Part shown: positions 45,369 to 57,153 of the stretch, piece after piece
How positions within the stretch are numbered: position 1 is the first letter of the stretch
Layout: each line of letters starts with the position of its first letter
Assembly: GCF_016920785.2 (NCBI RefSeq)
Contig: NW_024609835.1
Location: 81,334,795-81,398,794 of the forward strand
DNA length: 64,000 nucleotides
Reading direction: 5' to 3'
DNA from: Ixodes scapularis
Lineage: Eukaryota > Arthropoda > Arachnida > Ixodida > Ixodidae
Program-made: the position numbers and the translations under genes
Notes under the pieces: model-generated
Told to the model about the DNA's origin: nothing
The model's input: only the letters and a program-made list of their open reading frames with translations
Database searches by the model: none

Positions 45369-46934
45369 GTCTACTTCGTTTAAGCTTAAGTCCAGTCGCC
45401 TGCGACGGTGCGAGCCAATGGAACCAATCAGGGCGCTTCAAAATCGCAAGTCACGGGGCCTTTTCTGTTTATGATTGGTTCATCGATGATAGAAACAAAC
45501 ACCATGATTATGTGTTTCTGACGCTGTCTGACTGGTCCTATCAGCTCGTAGCGTCAGGCGCTTCTGGACTTAAAAACAAAGCATGTATTTGTTGAGAAAC
45601 TCTAGGTTAACTGTAAAAAAAAAAACTGCAAAAAAAAAAAAAAAAAAAGAAAACCCGTAATGTTTGTAATGGTAAATATTATCTCGAGAAGGTGGTTCTC
45701 CTCCTCGGAAAGTGCGATAACGACAATATTGAAAAAATGCACAACGTCTCCCCCCAACCCCAATATTTTTTTTTTCGGCGAAAATAAATTATGCGTTGTT
45801 GAACACTCTGTCGCTGGCGAACATTTCATATAAACCCTGGCAACACTTTGAAGTGTACATAAGTGTCGCTACCTCTTTTCGCAGGACCACCGGCCTCTCT
45901 GAATCGCCGAACGATAAGGGGCCCGATTTGGACGGGACGACTGCAACGGATGCCGTCTTTTGCTGAACGAGCCGTGCATGCTCGTCACGCAACGCTGGGA
46001 TATGAGGCACCGTCGCCACGAGTTTCGAAAGGCCGGCGCCAGTCAGCATTCCGACGTCCGGAATATCAGGTCGTCACTACGCGACGAGTATGCGCCATCC
46101 AAACGGACTAACCAGCACTGTCGACGGAGTGGCTCCTCATCTTTCCGGCGGATTAACTCGAACCTTCACAGGTGCGTATACCTGTGCAGAGGTGTGTTCT
46201 TACATAACGATTCATTGACACTATTTGTACAACCGCTTCGTTCGAAGGCATCTGGAGCCGATGCGGCTCTGGTGCTCGTGGTGTTCTTTCTTTTTAGACA
46301 CTATTTACCCCCACCCCCTTCCCTCCCCCCTTTTCTTCCCTTTAATGAGGACGCGGAGGTAACAAGCTCCTTCATGATTGAGGTGGCCTATTGTCGTTTA
46401 GTGTATCTGGTGCTCTGGGAGTTGTCCGGCTGGAATCTAACGTGACGGGGCCTTTGAAGCGGTGTCATATCCATTGAACAAAATCGGGGTCTATAGGCGG
46501 GCAGGTTTAACCAGGTCTAACGATGCCACAATTTTTTGTTCCTATTCCCTATAGGAGCGTCACATTTTTGTTGCTACGTGCATAGGAATTTAAACGGTCC
46601 GTCGCAAGGAGATTGTAAGGGCTTTTTTGACGCCGTCATGTCTGAGGAACACGTGCACGTACAACGCTGAGTGTCGACAGGGATAGATGTTCAGCTTGTC
46701 GAGGGTATCCTTGTGCAGGTAGGTCGACGGTTCTGCATCAGAAGGCGCAGTCGCTGAACGTACTTCGGCACTCTCTATAGCTAGCAGGCTTCTATTGTAG
46801 ACCCAATAGGAGAGATGTACGGGCGCTCCATCGCATTTCAGTGAAATTTGAATTTAAATATTCCTCCGAATAGTTGTGCATGAAGGCGCTTGAAAATTTC
46901 CTACTTCGGACTATATGGCTTCTTTTGGCACCTG
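45369..46934. other. Unassigned stretch with one protein-like minus frame
   Basis: On the minus strand, 46085 to 45880 encodes a smooth-looking segment (including GLSKLVATVPHIPALRDEH and SVAVVPSKSGPLSFGDSE) that ends at an AAAAGAGGTAGC splice-donor-like site. I do not recognise it and the plus strand is also open. It is reported as a finding, not as a gene. Confidence 0.3.
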
Positions 46935-48175
46935 GTGGATTTTATTTAATTTCATTGTATCTACTCGAAGGGCCCGAAGGCATTACATAGAGAAGTGGGT
47001 TAGCTATTCAAAACTACAAGAACGCAACGCTAAGCGAGGCAAAAATAGATTAATATGAATGATAGAGGCAATAAATACATCAATGCAAAAATGAAGAAAG
47101 CAACAAAAAAAATCCCATAATTATAAGAACGAACGAAGCGCAAAAAATGCGCAAACTTGACAACAACAAAAAAAGTACGAACATCGCTAAGAAACATTAT
47201 TTAACAAAAAAGAAAAAAGTAATTGCAGTTTTAAATTTAGCGCCGCCAGTTATATAGGGACTGTTGCTGAGGGATGGCGATTCCAGTCAATTGATGTCTG
47301 TCGCAGAAACGAAGCATTGAAAAAAAGAGGTGCTATAATATGAGATGCCTATTTTTCGTCGGTGGTCTATGTGCGGTAATATGTAAGATGGTTCCAAAAA
47401 CAACGTTCCACGTAGCGCCGGGTTAGAGTGACAAATCCTGTGAAATAAACATAAACTACGGCAACCATTTCGTCGTTTACCCTGAGACTGGGTTTTTTTT
47501 TGAAGAGCAGAAGTGACAGAAAAAACAGACAGGTTGACTTCCACCAGCTAGCCTGTACTTTGACTCTTTTCTCGATAAACTACGGATTTTTCTGCGAGAT
47601 GAGAGATTTCTCAATTATAAAGATGCTTTCATAGAAGTGACGCTAGTCGTGCGGTGAGAGTTTGAAAGAAGAAAACGAACAGAACAATTGTGAATTGACT
47701 CAGTAGCAGACGCAAGGGTGATTCCAGAGTCCCAGATAAAGGCTGCATATTCAAGTTTAAGACGGATTAAAGTTTCGTACAAAATTAGGTTTAAACAAAT
47801 ATATTTTGAAGTAAACCTAGTAAGCGATTAGTGTTGTCAGGGACAAATTCAACATGGACATTCGAGGAAAGGTCATTGACTATATGAACACCGAGGTATT
47901 TATAGGAGGAGGAAACGGAAAATAGGGTGAAATGGTTAATGTAGTATAGGGGGACAAGTTTTAGTTTGACTGGACACTCTCGTAGACCTACATTTAGAGA
48001 TGTTCAGTTTCATAAGCCATTCTGTGCACCAGTGGGTTGCGTTATTCATATCACTTCGAAGGGTAAAGATGTCAAAATCGTTATTATTTTTTTTTTAATA
48101 AATAACAGTCGTTAGCATACATGCTGACAGAGAAAGAGATACGCAAAGGTAGGTCGTTGATACATGGCTTGCACT
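46935..48175 (-). mobile_element. 5'-truncated CR1-like LINE remnant
   Basis: On the minus strand: an RT palm fragment, thumb and C-terminal region, then a 3' end CTATGTAATGCCTTCGGGCC followed by an ATGAAATTAAATAAA-type tail at about 46940. The coding sequence is broken by several frameshifts and stops. The tail composition suggests an (ATGAA)n-type LINE end. No TSD was resolved. Confidence 0.85.
47287..48172 (-). pseudogene. CR1-like reverse transcriptase, decayed
   Basis: Landmarks in order along the minus strand are INDLP with LRISLSLSACM near 48165-48120 (upstream of the catalytic box, which is scrambled by an A-rich insertion), MNNATHWCTEWLMKLNISKC near 48040-47985, KYLGVHIVNDLS near 47895-47860, and finally LCLFHRICHSNPALRGTLFL and HIDHRRKIGISYYSTSFF in the frame 47287-47544. 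These are the order and spacing of CR1/L2-type RT C-terminal halves, and the FHKIYHxNPxL...RIDHRxK signature is one I associate with tick LINEs. The pieces lie in different frames, so the gene is inactive. No attempt was made to rejoin them. Confidence 0.85.
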
Positions 48176-48560
48176 GGCGTCACGTCGCGTACTTTTGTCT
48201 AAAAGGAAAAAAAAAAAAAAGAGAGAGAGACAGAGGGACGCTGCTTTCGTAGAAATTTTTGTGACGGGTTAATCTTCTCGAATCTTTTGGGAGGAGAATA
48301 GCGACGTCTCGGCAAATCTGGGAGACTCGGAAGAAGGTTCTGATGAGAAGGGGATCCTTCTTCCCCTCTTCTCTGGTGGTCAACGGAGCGCTCTTTGAAT
48401 GACTTCACATGCAAGGTGTTTTCATCTCAAATCGGGCTGTCTAAAAAAGTCTGATTTTTAATTTTGACAAAAAAAAAAAAAAAAAAAAAGGCTTTGGGGG
48501 CATTTCTTAAATGAAGGGGGGCGCAAACCAGATTTTTTGTTCTCAAGTTACGAAGCATAG
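48176..48560. other. Unassigned
   Basis: A-runs at about 48208-48221 and 48470-48489. Nothing else was recognised. Confidence 0.4.
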
Positions 48561-48640
48561 AAGCCGCAGTGGCAGAAACTAGTGTTTTGGCCTGCCGTCG
48601 CAGGTCGCGTGTTTGACAGCCTCTGCTGGCGCTATTGTTT
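48561..48640 (+). mobile_element. Possible decayed tRNA-derived SINE head
   Basis: GCCGCAGTGGCAGAAACTAG (box A-like) and GGTCGCGTGTTTGACAGCC (box B-like) at tRNA spacing, with GCCTGCCGTCGCAGG between. Weak. Confidence 0.35.
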
Positions 48641-48924
48641 TCTCTACACCTTTTTAACTTTTCCCTCTGATTTGATAAGTACCTTGACATATTCAAACAA
48701 TTTTAGAAATTTGATCGTTTTCTAAAAAAAAGAAAAAAAAGATGTCAAATTCGTCACTCACGGCGATTCTTGGTCAACTTTGACTGGTCATTACTTTGTC
48801 TGTACCATAAGGTAAAATTTCTTTCTTTGGCTCTATAAAAAAGCCCAAAGCAAGTCCGTTATACATATAATAATATCATTATGATCTGTTCAATGGCCGC
48901 TCCACTACCTTCACGTAAACGTTG
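48641..48924. other. Unassigned
   Basis: Spacer before the large palindrome. Its right part may belong to the outer arm of that element. Confidence 0.3.
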
Positions 48925-49300
48925 TAAGAAATAACAAATGTTGAAAGTTTGAGGTAAATTTTCTCAAGAACCCCCCTTTTGTAAATTTTGATTCTTTAAA
49001 TATTTTTAGATTTATTAGTTGACTACAAAAGAAAAACAATCGATAAATGTAATATTTTGGTTGGAAGTCCTCTATTTGAGCCGCAATCGCGTTAATTGTG
49101 TGCTCATTTGACTAAAAAGAGCACACATTTCACGCTATTGCGGTTTAAATACAACCAACATATTACATTTATCGACTGTTTTTTTTCCTTGTAGTCGACT
49201 ATTATATCTAAAATTATATAAAAAATAAAAATTTACAAAAATGGGGTTTTTGAGAAAATCGACCTGAAACTTTCACAAACAAACCTCAAACCGGCATTGT
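48925..49300. repeat. Large palindromic element, ~180-bp arms
   Basis: Symmetry centre near 49112 (GTGTGCTC facing GAGCACAC). Moving outward, the arms share GCCGCAATCGCGTTAA/GCGTGAAAT-type sequence, GATAAATGTAATATKTTGGTTG, GACTACAA, TTTGTAAATTTT, TTTTCTCAA and GAAAGTTT. About 75-80% arm identity by eye, AT-rich, no transposase. A MITE or a collapsed inverted duplication. Confidence 0.85.
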
Positions 49301-51078
49301 GCGCCTCTACGATTTGGAAAATATGTTTTTATTTTTGTTTACGTTTTCAAAATGCAACGTAAAGTAGCTGAACTTGTGATATTCATTGTAATTTAAAACT
49401 TGAAATAAGAGAGAAACCACAGAAGCACACTACAAAACAATGAGTAACAAGTATATACAAAGCAAAAGGCAACGCAACATGACAAACATTGTTTCTGGGT
49501 TTCTGGCTGACTAGTCCATTGTCTCTTCTTTTTTTTTTTTTTTTTCATCAAAAACGTTGATTTTTCGTTGAAACTGATATGTGCCCACATTTGAAAGTGC
49601 ACGGGCACAGAAAGTGATCTGTGCCCGTTCTTCTTCCTTTATTTTTTTTCTCTCAAGAAACATATTTACCTATGTTTGTTTATCGAACTGCAGTGACGGG
49701 GTGATTGCACCTTTTTTTTCTGATGGAACGTCTGGAGCCACCCAAAGTATCCGGCTGCCTTCGACGTTTCCCGCTCGCAGAAACACTTTCTTCCGGCGTT
49801 CGCTCTTCCTCGCTTCCCGCGCATTCTCTGCCCTCTCCCTCTCCTGCCCCAAAGGGCCAGCCGACTCGAGAAAGTCTCGGAGGTGAAAGCACTCGGGGAG
49901 GCAGGAGCTTGACCTTGTTCTAGTTTCGGGCCGGGGGTGCCTCAGCCGGTCTTCACGGGTTGCCGGCTCTTGAGAGCCATTGTCCCGGAAAGAAGACCGG
50001 GATGGGGAGAGAGATTTCCGTTTAGGGAGCCAGCGACCTCGTGGCCGAAGCAGCCACCCCACTCTCACTTGATATACGGGCGCGCACCCCGAAGGAGGGC
50101 TGGCCCGTTTTCTCCGACAGCCTTTGTTTGGGCTTCCTTCCGCGTACCTGGAACGGGGCAAAACTCAGGTCCGCGAACACAATAACGGCCGTGCACGCGG
50201 AAGCGTTGGTTAGGAAGAATCTGGTCTAGTGGCATCCGTCGTAGTTTTTATTCTTATTTTTTGGGGTCATGGGGACGGCGGCCCTACCTGCCTGCCGGGG
50301 GGATCTTTGTGGACGGTTGCGTGCAGGTTTTTTTGTTTGTTTTCTCCCCTTGGTTCGCGTTGCTCGAGAACGATGATGAGGGGTCCCATCTCGGAGGGGG
50401 GCTCGCTTGCTTCTCTTCGGGGCCCCAGGAGGGATCTTTTGTCCGGGCCGACTAACGGAAAGTGTGACCGGTGGGCCGCCGACGTCGGTTTGGTTTCTTT
50501 CGCAACAAAAATGTTCACGCTTTTTCTTTCTTTATTTTTATTTTTTTGTTGCTCCCGCGTTGCGCGTGCTTGACTTCAAGTGTGAATTGTTGGGAAGTCG
50601 CGTTTGTTTGGCGTACTGATGCAAACCGTAATGAAGCACAACCAACGGAAAGCCGATCGAAACAAACGCTAGCGAAGTTTACTTGGAAAGTATTGACTCG
50701 TTAGATTATTAAGTTTTTATACGTGTATTGGCAACTCCAGCGAAATCGACGGCACCCAGCGGCTACAACAGAAAGCTCCGAGGGCAGAATCGCTCGCCAG
50801 GCTCCTCGAGCGAATCAGATATTCACAACTCCTGGCAGCCTATAGATGAAGCCGTGAAAGTAGTTTCGATAACACGCGAGGAAAATCACCAACAGTCGCG
50901 GAGCGCTTGGCGTAAAAAAAAAACAATAAAATATAATCGTTCTAGGTTGTCTTATAACTACTTCATGGTGGGCCTTGACATCGTAGTTTTGCATAACCAG
51001 AAGAACGAAGACGCATTTTGCGAGATGGAAAGTTCCACATAGGCAAATATGCCGTCTCCGCTTAAAAACCCTCGACAT
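49301..51078. other. Unassigned stretch with GC-rich block
   Basis: 49740-50230 and 50230-50480 are GC-rich and open on both strands with no recognised domain. A T-run lies at about 49528-49545. No gene is supported. Confidence 0.35.
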
Positions 51079-51205
51079 AGACTTCGATTCGGGTCGAAAT
51101 GAACCCGAACCGAAAACTGGAACGAAACCGTAATATTCGGACTAAACGCAACTAAACCGCAACTACAACCACAACCGTACCGAACCGGGAACCGATAATT
51201 GGCGG
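51079..51205. repeat. (AACCG)n-like degenerate tandem repeat
   Basis: Irregular runs of AACCG, AACCGAAC, AACTACAACC and similar units. Confidence 0.6.
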
Positions 51206-54200
51206 GTTTGATTGATGAGGCAGGGCTATGTGGACCCCTAGAATGCCTTCGCGGACCCCCATTTTAGAATTGTCGTACTAAAATGCTTTAGTATCAGGTG
51301 TTCGCGCTACCACTTCCAGGCATGCGCTTAGAAGCGCGCGCCTGAAGCTTTATCGAGCCATCGAAATCCATTTGCTAAAACTCTTGTTTTACGAAGAGCA
51401 GTTGATTTGTCGGAATCTTTGAGAGAAGCTATTAGCCTGTTTCCACTAATAGCTAAAAGAAAAAAAAAAAAAAAAAACACGAACATGCTCGTTGCTTGTA
51501 TAATAAATGGTAGGTACGAAATTTGGAAAATATATGAATATTAGTATTATTACCACGTTCTGATATTCGAGGCGACCACAACGAATGAAAGTTGGTATTT
51601 CACCTTAGCTGTCGGTGATATTTTCTGTATATTTCAGAAGCACTGAGAACGATATGGTGGTACATCATAGTAAAGCATGTTTTCTGCGACATCTTATTCT
51701 TAATCCAATATAAACGTTGCGGTGAGGCCAGCTACCGTAGCTGGAGGTTCACAAAGACATAACTGGAGGTGACTTATTTAAGTGGTTATCCATATGATGA
51801 TAAAAACAATGTATTCAATACTTATATCCAGTTATTTTAAATAAGTGGGTAAATAATACTAACAAATGAAGGTTCGAAGAAAACGTTTGTTTATCGACTT
51901 TACTTATTTCAATGTCTTCGTTTTTTTCAAATGTGCAGCCAAACATACTTCTTTTTTTTTTCTTTTCGTTTTTAAGAATACGCCACTGCTAGCTAGCTTA
52001 TTATGTTCATAGGTACTCACTGCTAGTTTTATCATGTCGCAGATCGTAGCCGTTTGTTTTTTGCCACAGCGATTCGAATGTGAGGTAAAATTGCTCCGGG
52101 ATGCAAATTGGCGATATGTACCCCAAAAACGAAAACTGTAAAATACAAAGAACTGACTAGGAATTTCGTTATTTGTTTTAGTCTGTAATAGTCCCTACCG
52201 CACCAATATGAAGTATACTCCTTTTTATCTCAAGAACCGTAGTTAAAAAAAAAAAAAAAAGGTCCGTCTCCTGGCCTGGCATAACCAAATGGCCCCTTTG
52301 TGTAAAGAATTAGGATATATGTAGGTGCATTTTTGATTAGGCATCTATTGCCTTTTCAAAATGTACACGTTTCAGAAGACAAAAGCATCGCTTTTTCCTC
52401 CGCCAATCGTAGGAACTATTTCGCGCGGCGTATGAACAGTGAGGAAACCGTCCCTTTCTCTTGATGCCCGACAACGAGTATAGTTCTTTATATACAATTA
52501 GAAGGCCAAGGGTAAGACGAATTCGAGATTCCGACGGATTTCATCCGTGAGGTAGTTTATGCTCACCGGGCAGTTTCGTCCATCTGGGACAGAGATATCC
52601 CATATATAGCTTTCAAGCAAGTCCCCGCGCGTCTCAAAGTATGTTTGTTGGAATTTAAATAAAAAGGCACTATATACCTGCTCGGATAAAAAGGCTCAAC
52701 CGACCTCGTGCGATGCCACCCGGTCACGACTCGCAACCCGCTACCACCAGCGCCGCGACCTAGTTAACGCTCGTATAACGGACAAGGCCGATCTGGTTTG
52801 GGCGGTTTACACAAGGTCTCGCGGCACAAGGCTGTACCGTCGGCTCGCATTAGCGCTGCGATGCACGCGGAGATCCAAGAACCGGTGGTTTCTCGGATAG
52901 ACACTCTTTCTACGAGCGATCCTTAGCCCCGCAATAGTGCGCGAATCAAGTGTCGAGGGTGAGTCTTGTCTTCATTGCGGGGAATCGGAATTCGTTTGTT
53001 TTTTCTCCATTTTTTACTCTTTCTCCGATAAATTTCCGACGGAAGTACCGATTCCGTCGGTTTGTGGCTGTCCTTGAACGAGCATAACGCTTGCCAAGTC
53101 CGATTTTCATACACACCTAAAGCTTTTTACTTTTCTTGTTTTTATGTCTGGATTAAAAGCTGGCCCCCCGCCTAAGCGTTCCAATTAGCCAAATGGCGCT
53201 GTAGGCCCGAGGACGTATTCGTTACGCTGATTGGCCTCGCTGATGGAAACGCGCAGCTGTTCGTTCGTTTGCTTCGATTATTATTGCAGCGCGTGGGCAT
53301 GCGCCAGTCGTTACACAGTAGTAGGAGGGGATGCTTTTAGCGGGTGACGCTCAACTGGTTCTCCTCTCAAAAGTTTAGGGCGAATCGCACTGCTTTTGTT
53401 CTTTCTTTACGTGTTGAATTTTCTCGTGCGCCGGTCTAATTTTTGCACGTTTTCATTTCGCTGCAATCCTAAATAGCCATAAAAAAATATATTTTTTCTG
53501 GTTAAAAGGATTAGTCTCACTGGAGGTTGCAACCGACTGGAAACAAACAAGCGTAAGAGAATCGATGAGAATATGTGCTCATGAACGCGAGTGTACGACT
53601 TGCGTTTCTTTCTTGGCCCCCGATTATACAGTATGACATGTTTCTACGAACGTCGTCTATGAAACCTCAGGATATAACAAAGCCTGATCTCAATCAGTAT
53701 TTTAGTGCATTGCCTATATATATCCTAATACCGAAAAGTACCCCGGGAACCCGAGTTTCACTTTCTGGACATTACGATAACTGTACAAAACCTTTGCCGG
53801 TGCAGTTTAGCGAATATGTCCAACGTGCAGTTTTTTTTAATCGCACTGCCGAGATGTTGAGAGTTTGACATCAGATTTGTGTGTTCTCGTCTAAAATGCA
53901 GAGAACACGAGCTTCCTGACTCAGACTCTTGCGTCTTCTTCCAGATCTCTGGTTCCAGATGTCCCCATGACGAGTTGGACGCCAGCCCTTTGAATTGGAT
54001 ACCAATGTGCACGTCAAAACGACACTCAACCGACCTTCTAGAGCTGCCTTGAACACGACTCGAGGTGAGAAGATGTTCACTTCTATCATGGTCGCTGACA
54101 AGATGAGGAGGCCAGGGCGTCTTTCTTGAACGCTCGGCCTCCGGTATACGCGCTCGCTTCCTTCCTCCGTGCTTCGGCTGTACGTGCACGCTCGAAGCCC

Positions 54201-54876
54201 AAAAGACTGCGTAGTGTTGAGGGAGCTAAGAAGCTCGCGCTGGAGGCGGGACAATGGAAACTTCTCCCTGCCGATTTCATCCCGTCATTCACAATACACG
54301 CACTGATACCGGTCGAGCGCGTTGCAAGCTCACTTCTCGCGCTTGTTATTGACCAGATCAGGCTCTTGCACCGTTTTGAGCACGCAAGTCGCGAATGCGC
54401 ACATCAAAGGTTCATCGATGTGCCGAGTTCGTGTGATGTCAGTAAATAGTGCGATGTGTACCGTTCAAAATGCTACCACCTGGCCGCTTCCGCCTGACAT
54501 ATTCATACATTTTCGCGGAGGCATCGGTAACTGGCTGCGGGGACCCTCCCCATACACGTCGGATATATGTTGCTTGCGAACTGTGGAACCGTACAAATGT
54601 CAGTCCAAACTGAACACCGGGGGGTTGAGGCGGAGCGTTTTTGGAGGCCACATAAGAGGTGCGTGGGTGGGCGACCCAATTCGCGCACAGCCGATATGGC
54701 CGGCGACCTCGAAATTTCCTCGCTCAAGCTCAGTTTTGCGTTTCAGAAAGGGATTGATAGGGCGGAAGACACAGATAGCGCTGTAGGCGCTCTTTTCTGT
54801 AAACCTAAATCTGCTGAACATATATTTTTTTTCTTTTTACCGTGAGGTACCGCTTTGCTGGTCGACATCATGTTGT
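51206..54876. other. Unassigned stretch
   Basis: No frame of 60 codons or more starts with a standard start between 51079 and 52922. A stop-free plus frame at about 52620-52899 contains ATRYHQRRDLVNARITDKAD and LVWAVYTRSRGTRLYRRLAL but matches nothing I know. Opposed frames at 53758-54850 have no motif. Confidence 0.35.
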
Positions 54877-55227
54877 CCGATTTGCAGACTTGTACGTAGT
54901 TCAACTACTCTACTCAAGTTACTGTAGTTTAACTACTTTTGTGAGTAGTTTAGTAACTTTCAATTACATTTTTACTTCGGTAATTACTAGTTTACTTTAA
55001 TTACTTTTTTTGAGTAACTTCTACTCAAGATACAAATTACTTTAGAATTTTAGTGGTTGTTTTGCCTATCAACAAACATTCCTGCACAAAGGAGATAAGA
55101 TGTTGGAAGGTCAGCTGATATTCGTAAAGAGGGGGAAGCACATGGCGTAGGAAAGGGGAGAGAAAATGGTTTGGAAAGTCCGAAACCGCCCAAAATTTTC
55201 ACAAGCCGTCGCCGCCGCCCGCCGCCG

Positions 55228-55245
55228 CCCCCCCCCCCCCCCCCC
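55228..55245 (+). repeat. Oligo-C tract (18 C)
   Basis: Follows a (GCC)n stretch inside the hAT element. Confidence 0.9.
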
Positions 55246-55687
55246 ACCCTGCAACAACACCGCTACGAGGCGCGGGGAGCGAACCGACACGACGCAAGAG
55301 AGGCCGAGTAACTGCGGGATTAGCGCCAAAGACTGGCGTTTCTTTGTGTCCCGATTCCCGAAGCTCAAGCAGACTGGACCCAATTCAAGAAAAGGCTGGT
55401 CCCCGCTTCTCCCCAACGTAGAAACTCTCCCCCACTACAGGAGGTGCATACACTGCATCCTCACTCAAAAGAGGCAACAAAATGAAGCACTTGCTCTGAA
55501 ACCCATCTGGTCCTCCCGTAGTTTGTTCTGTACTCGTAGAATCGCGTGCTAAAGGGCAACGCAAAGATTACCTTTTTGCGTTGCCTTTCCTTCCAAAACT
55601 CAGGATATGCAGATCTTCAAGGATTCAAAGATCGTTCCAGAGACCTGAAGTAATTTCCCCGACGTTTTATATATATATAAAAAATAA

Positions 55688-56285
55688 TATGCAAGCAGTG
55701 TTGGGAAGTACTCTATGTACATGGTAATTAATTGCGCTTTACTCGAAGCAAATTCTCTGAACATGTGCTTGTAGTTTGCAAGGAAAATAAAACTCCCGAC
55801 TTCAATGTACATCCCCCGAATTTAAAAAAAAAAAAAAAGCGGTATTGTTGTGTGAAAACGCGCTCTTTCGAGATGTCACCTGGTCATTTCCCTGAGTGAA
55901 GTAATGGCGGCTGTAAGACCGATGGAAATAAATGCCTTATAAGTTGATTGTGTCGAAAAGCTCGTCAGCGAGAGTAAAACAACGACTCTGCGGCGACTTG
56001 ACCTTATACAATATTTGCTTCCGTAAAAAAACTGATGCACGTCCGATTACCCCTGGAGCAATGCATACCAGTTAAAACACTGTATAGGGAATGAAGGGGC
56101 CTCATGAAAGATTGTGTTAAAAGTGATTCTACTTTACCTTGAAATATATTGTATTTATATACGTTACTTCAAGTACATTGCACCCGGTGTGCTTACTACT
56201 TTACTTGAAGTACATAACCTCTCATTTACTTTGTACTTTACTTCAAATACTTTTTCGATGTACTTCATGGAACACTGTAAACAAG
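55688..56285. mobile_element. Nested hAT-type MITE
   Basis: The body is 55696-56277, 582 bp. The left end is CAGTGTTGGGAAGTACTC and the right end (reverse complement) CAGTGTTCCATGAAGTACAT. Flanking octamers TATGCAAG (55688-55695) and TAAACAAG (56278-56285) match at 6 of 8. Repeated ACTTGAAGTACAT-type subterminal sequence. It belongs to the CAGTGTTGG group, like 30743-31292, but is a different family. Confidence 0.85.
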
Positions 56286-56708
56286 CAAACACTGTCTAAA
56301 AAATCAAGCTCCGACAGTGCTAAACCTCAAAGTAGAAATGATACATTCACAGTACATCATGGACCCAACAAACAAGAAAGTACAAAACAATTAGACACGT
56401 AGAAGCAGAACCAGCTATTAAAGCATTTGTGTGAAAAAAAAACAAAACAAGCCTATTCATATTTGGCTGGCACGATTTCGCTAATGGATCAAAACCTCTG
56501 TACTTTCTTTTTACCATAAAACATATATAAAAGTAATTTCAAAAGTAACTTCAAAAGTAATTCGCTACTCTTTTACGGTAATTAGTAATTTTCTCAATTA
56601 CTTTCTTTTTGAGTAATTTCTACTCTATTCAAATTACTTTTAACGTCAATACTCAGTAACTTAACTTAATTACTTTTTTTTAGTAACTTGTACATGTCTG
56701 CCGATTTG

Positions 56709-57153
56709 TGCCCGGCAAGATCGATAATAAGACTGTTCTAGTTTTCACTTCAACAACCAACAAAACTTACGGATCCTCGCGGATGGAGTCTCCCCATTTA
56801 TGTGATGAATTAATACGCGTGTATGTACAATTAAATCAGTTATTTATTTGGTCAAAACCACGCACTGCTAGTGCAACATCTGGGCGGTTCTGCAAAACGT
56901 AAGTTATTTTTGCAATAAAAATAAATGGAGGGAGGGGGCGGGCGTTCTACCAAAATATATATATGTATTAGTGTTGAAAAACGTCTTTCGTTGTTGCTGT
57001 TGTTTACGAGGCAACTTTGCAATATGGCGAAATATAATACCACGTGGGAATGGTTTGTGATTTGCCTCTGCATGCAGTTACTTGATAGCAATGAGTCAGT
57101 TTTCGTGTCTGTTCTTTTGTTTGCATACTATGATCTATGCTTAGCAAAAAGTC
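56709..57153. other. Unassigned spacer
   Basis: A short GGAGGGAGGGGGCGGG run at about 56926-56941. Nothing else was recognised. Confidence 0.4.

Larger units (their letters stand above)
54877..56708. mobile_element. Complete hAT-type element with perfect 8-bp TSD (carries a nested MITE)
   Basis: The body is 54885-56700, 1816 bp. The left end is CAGACTTGTACGTAGTT and the right end (reverse complement) CAGACATGTACAAGTTA. CCGATTTG is present intact immediately outside both ends (54877-54884 and 56701-56708). Subterminal regions are dense in GTAACTT/AAGTTAC and AGTAATT steps. The interior holds a C-rich tract (55228-55245) and the plus frame 55166-55552, which is not a transposase. Removing the nested element at 55696-56277 leaves about 1.2 kb, so it is non-autonomous. 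Confidence 0.95.

Noticed and set aside
49670..50573. GC-rich segment with many overlapping frames
   Set aside because: No start context, domain or splice structure that I could defend. Could be a CpG-rich regulatory region but the sequence alone does not show it.
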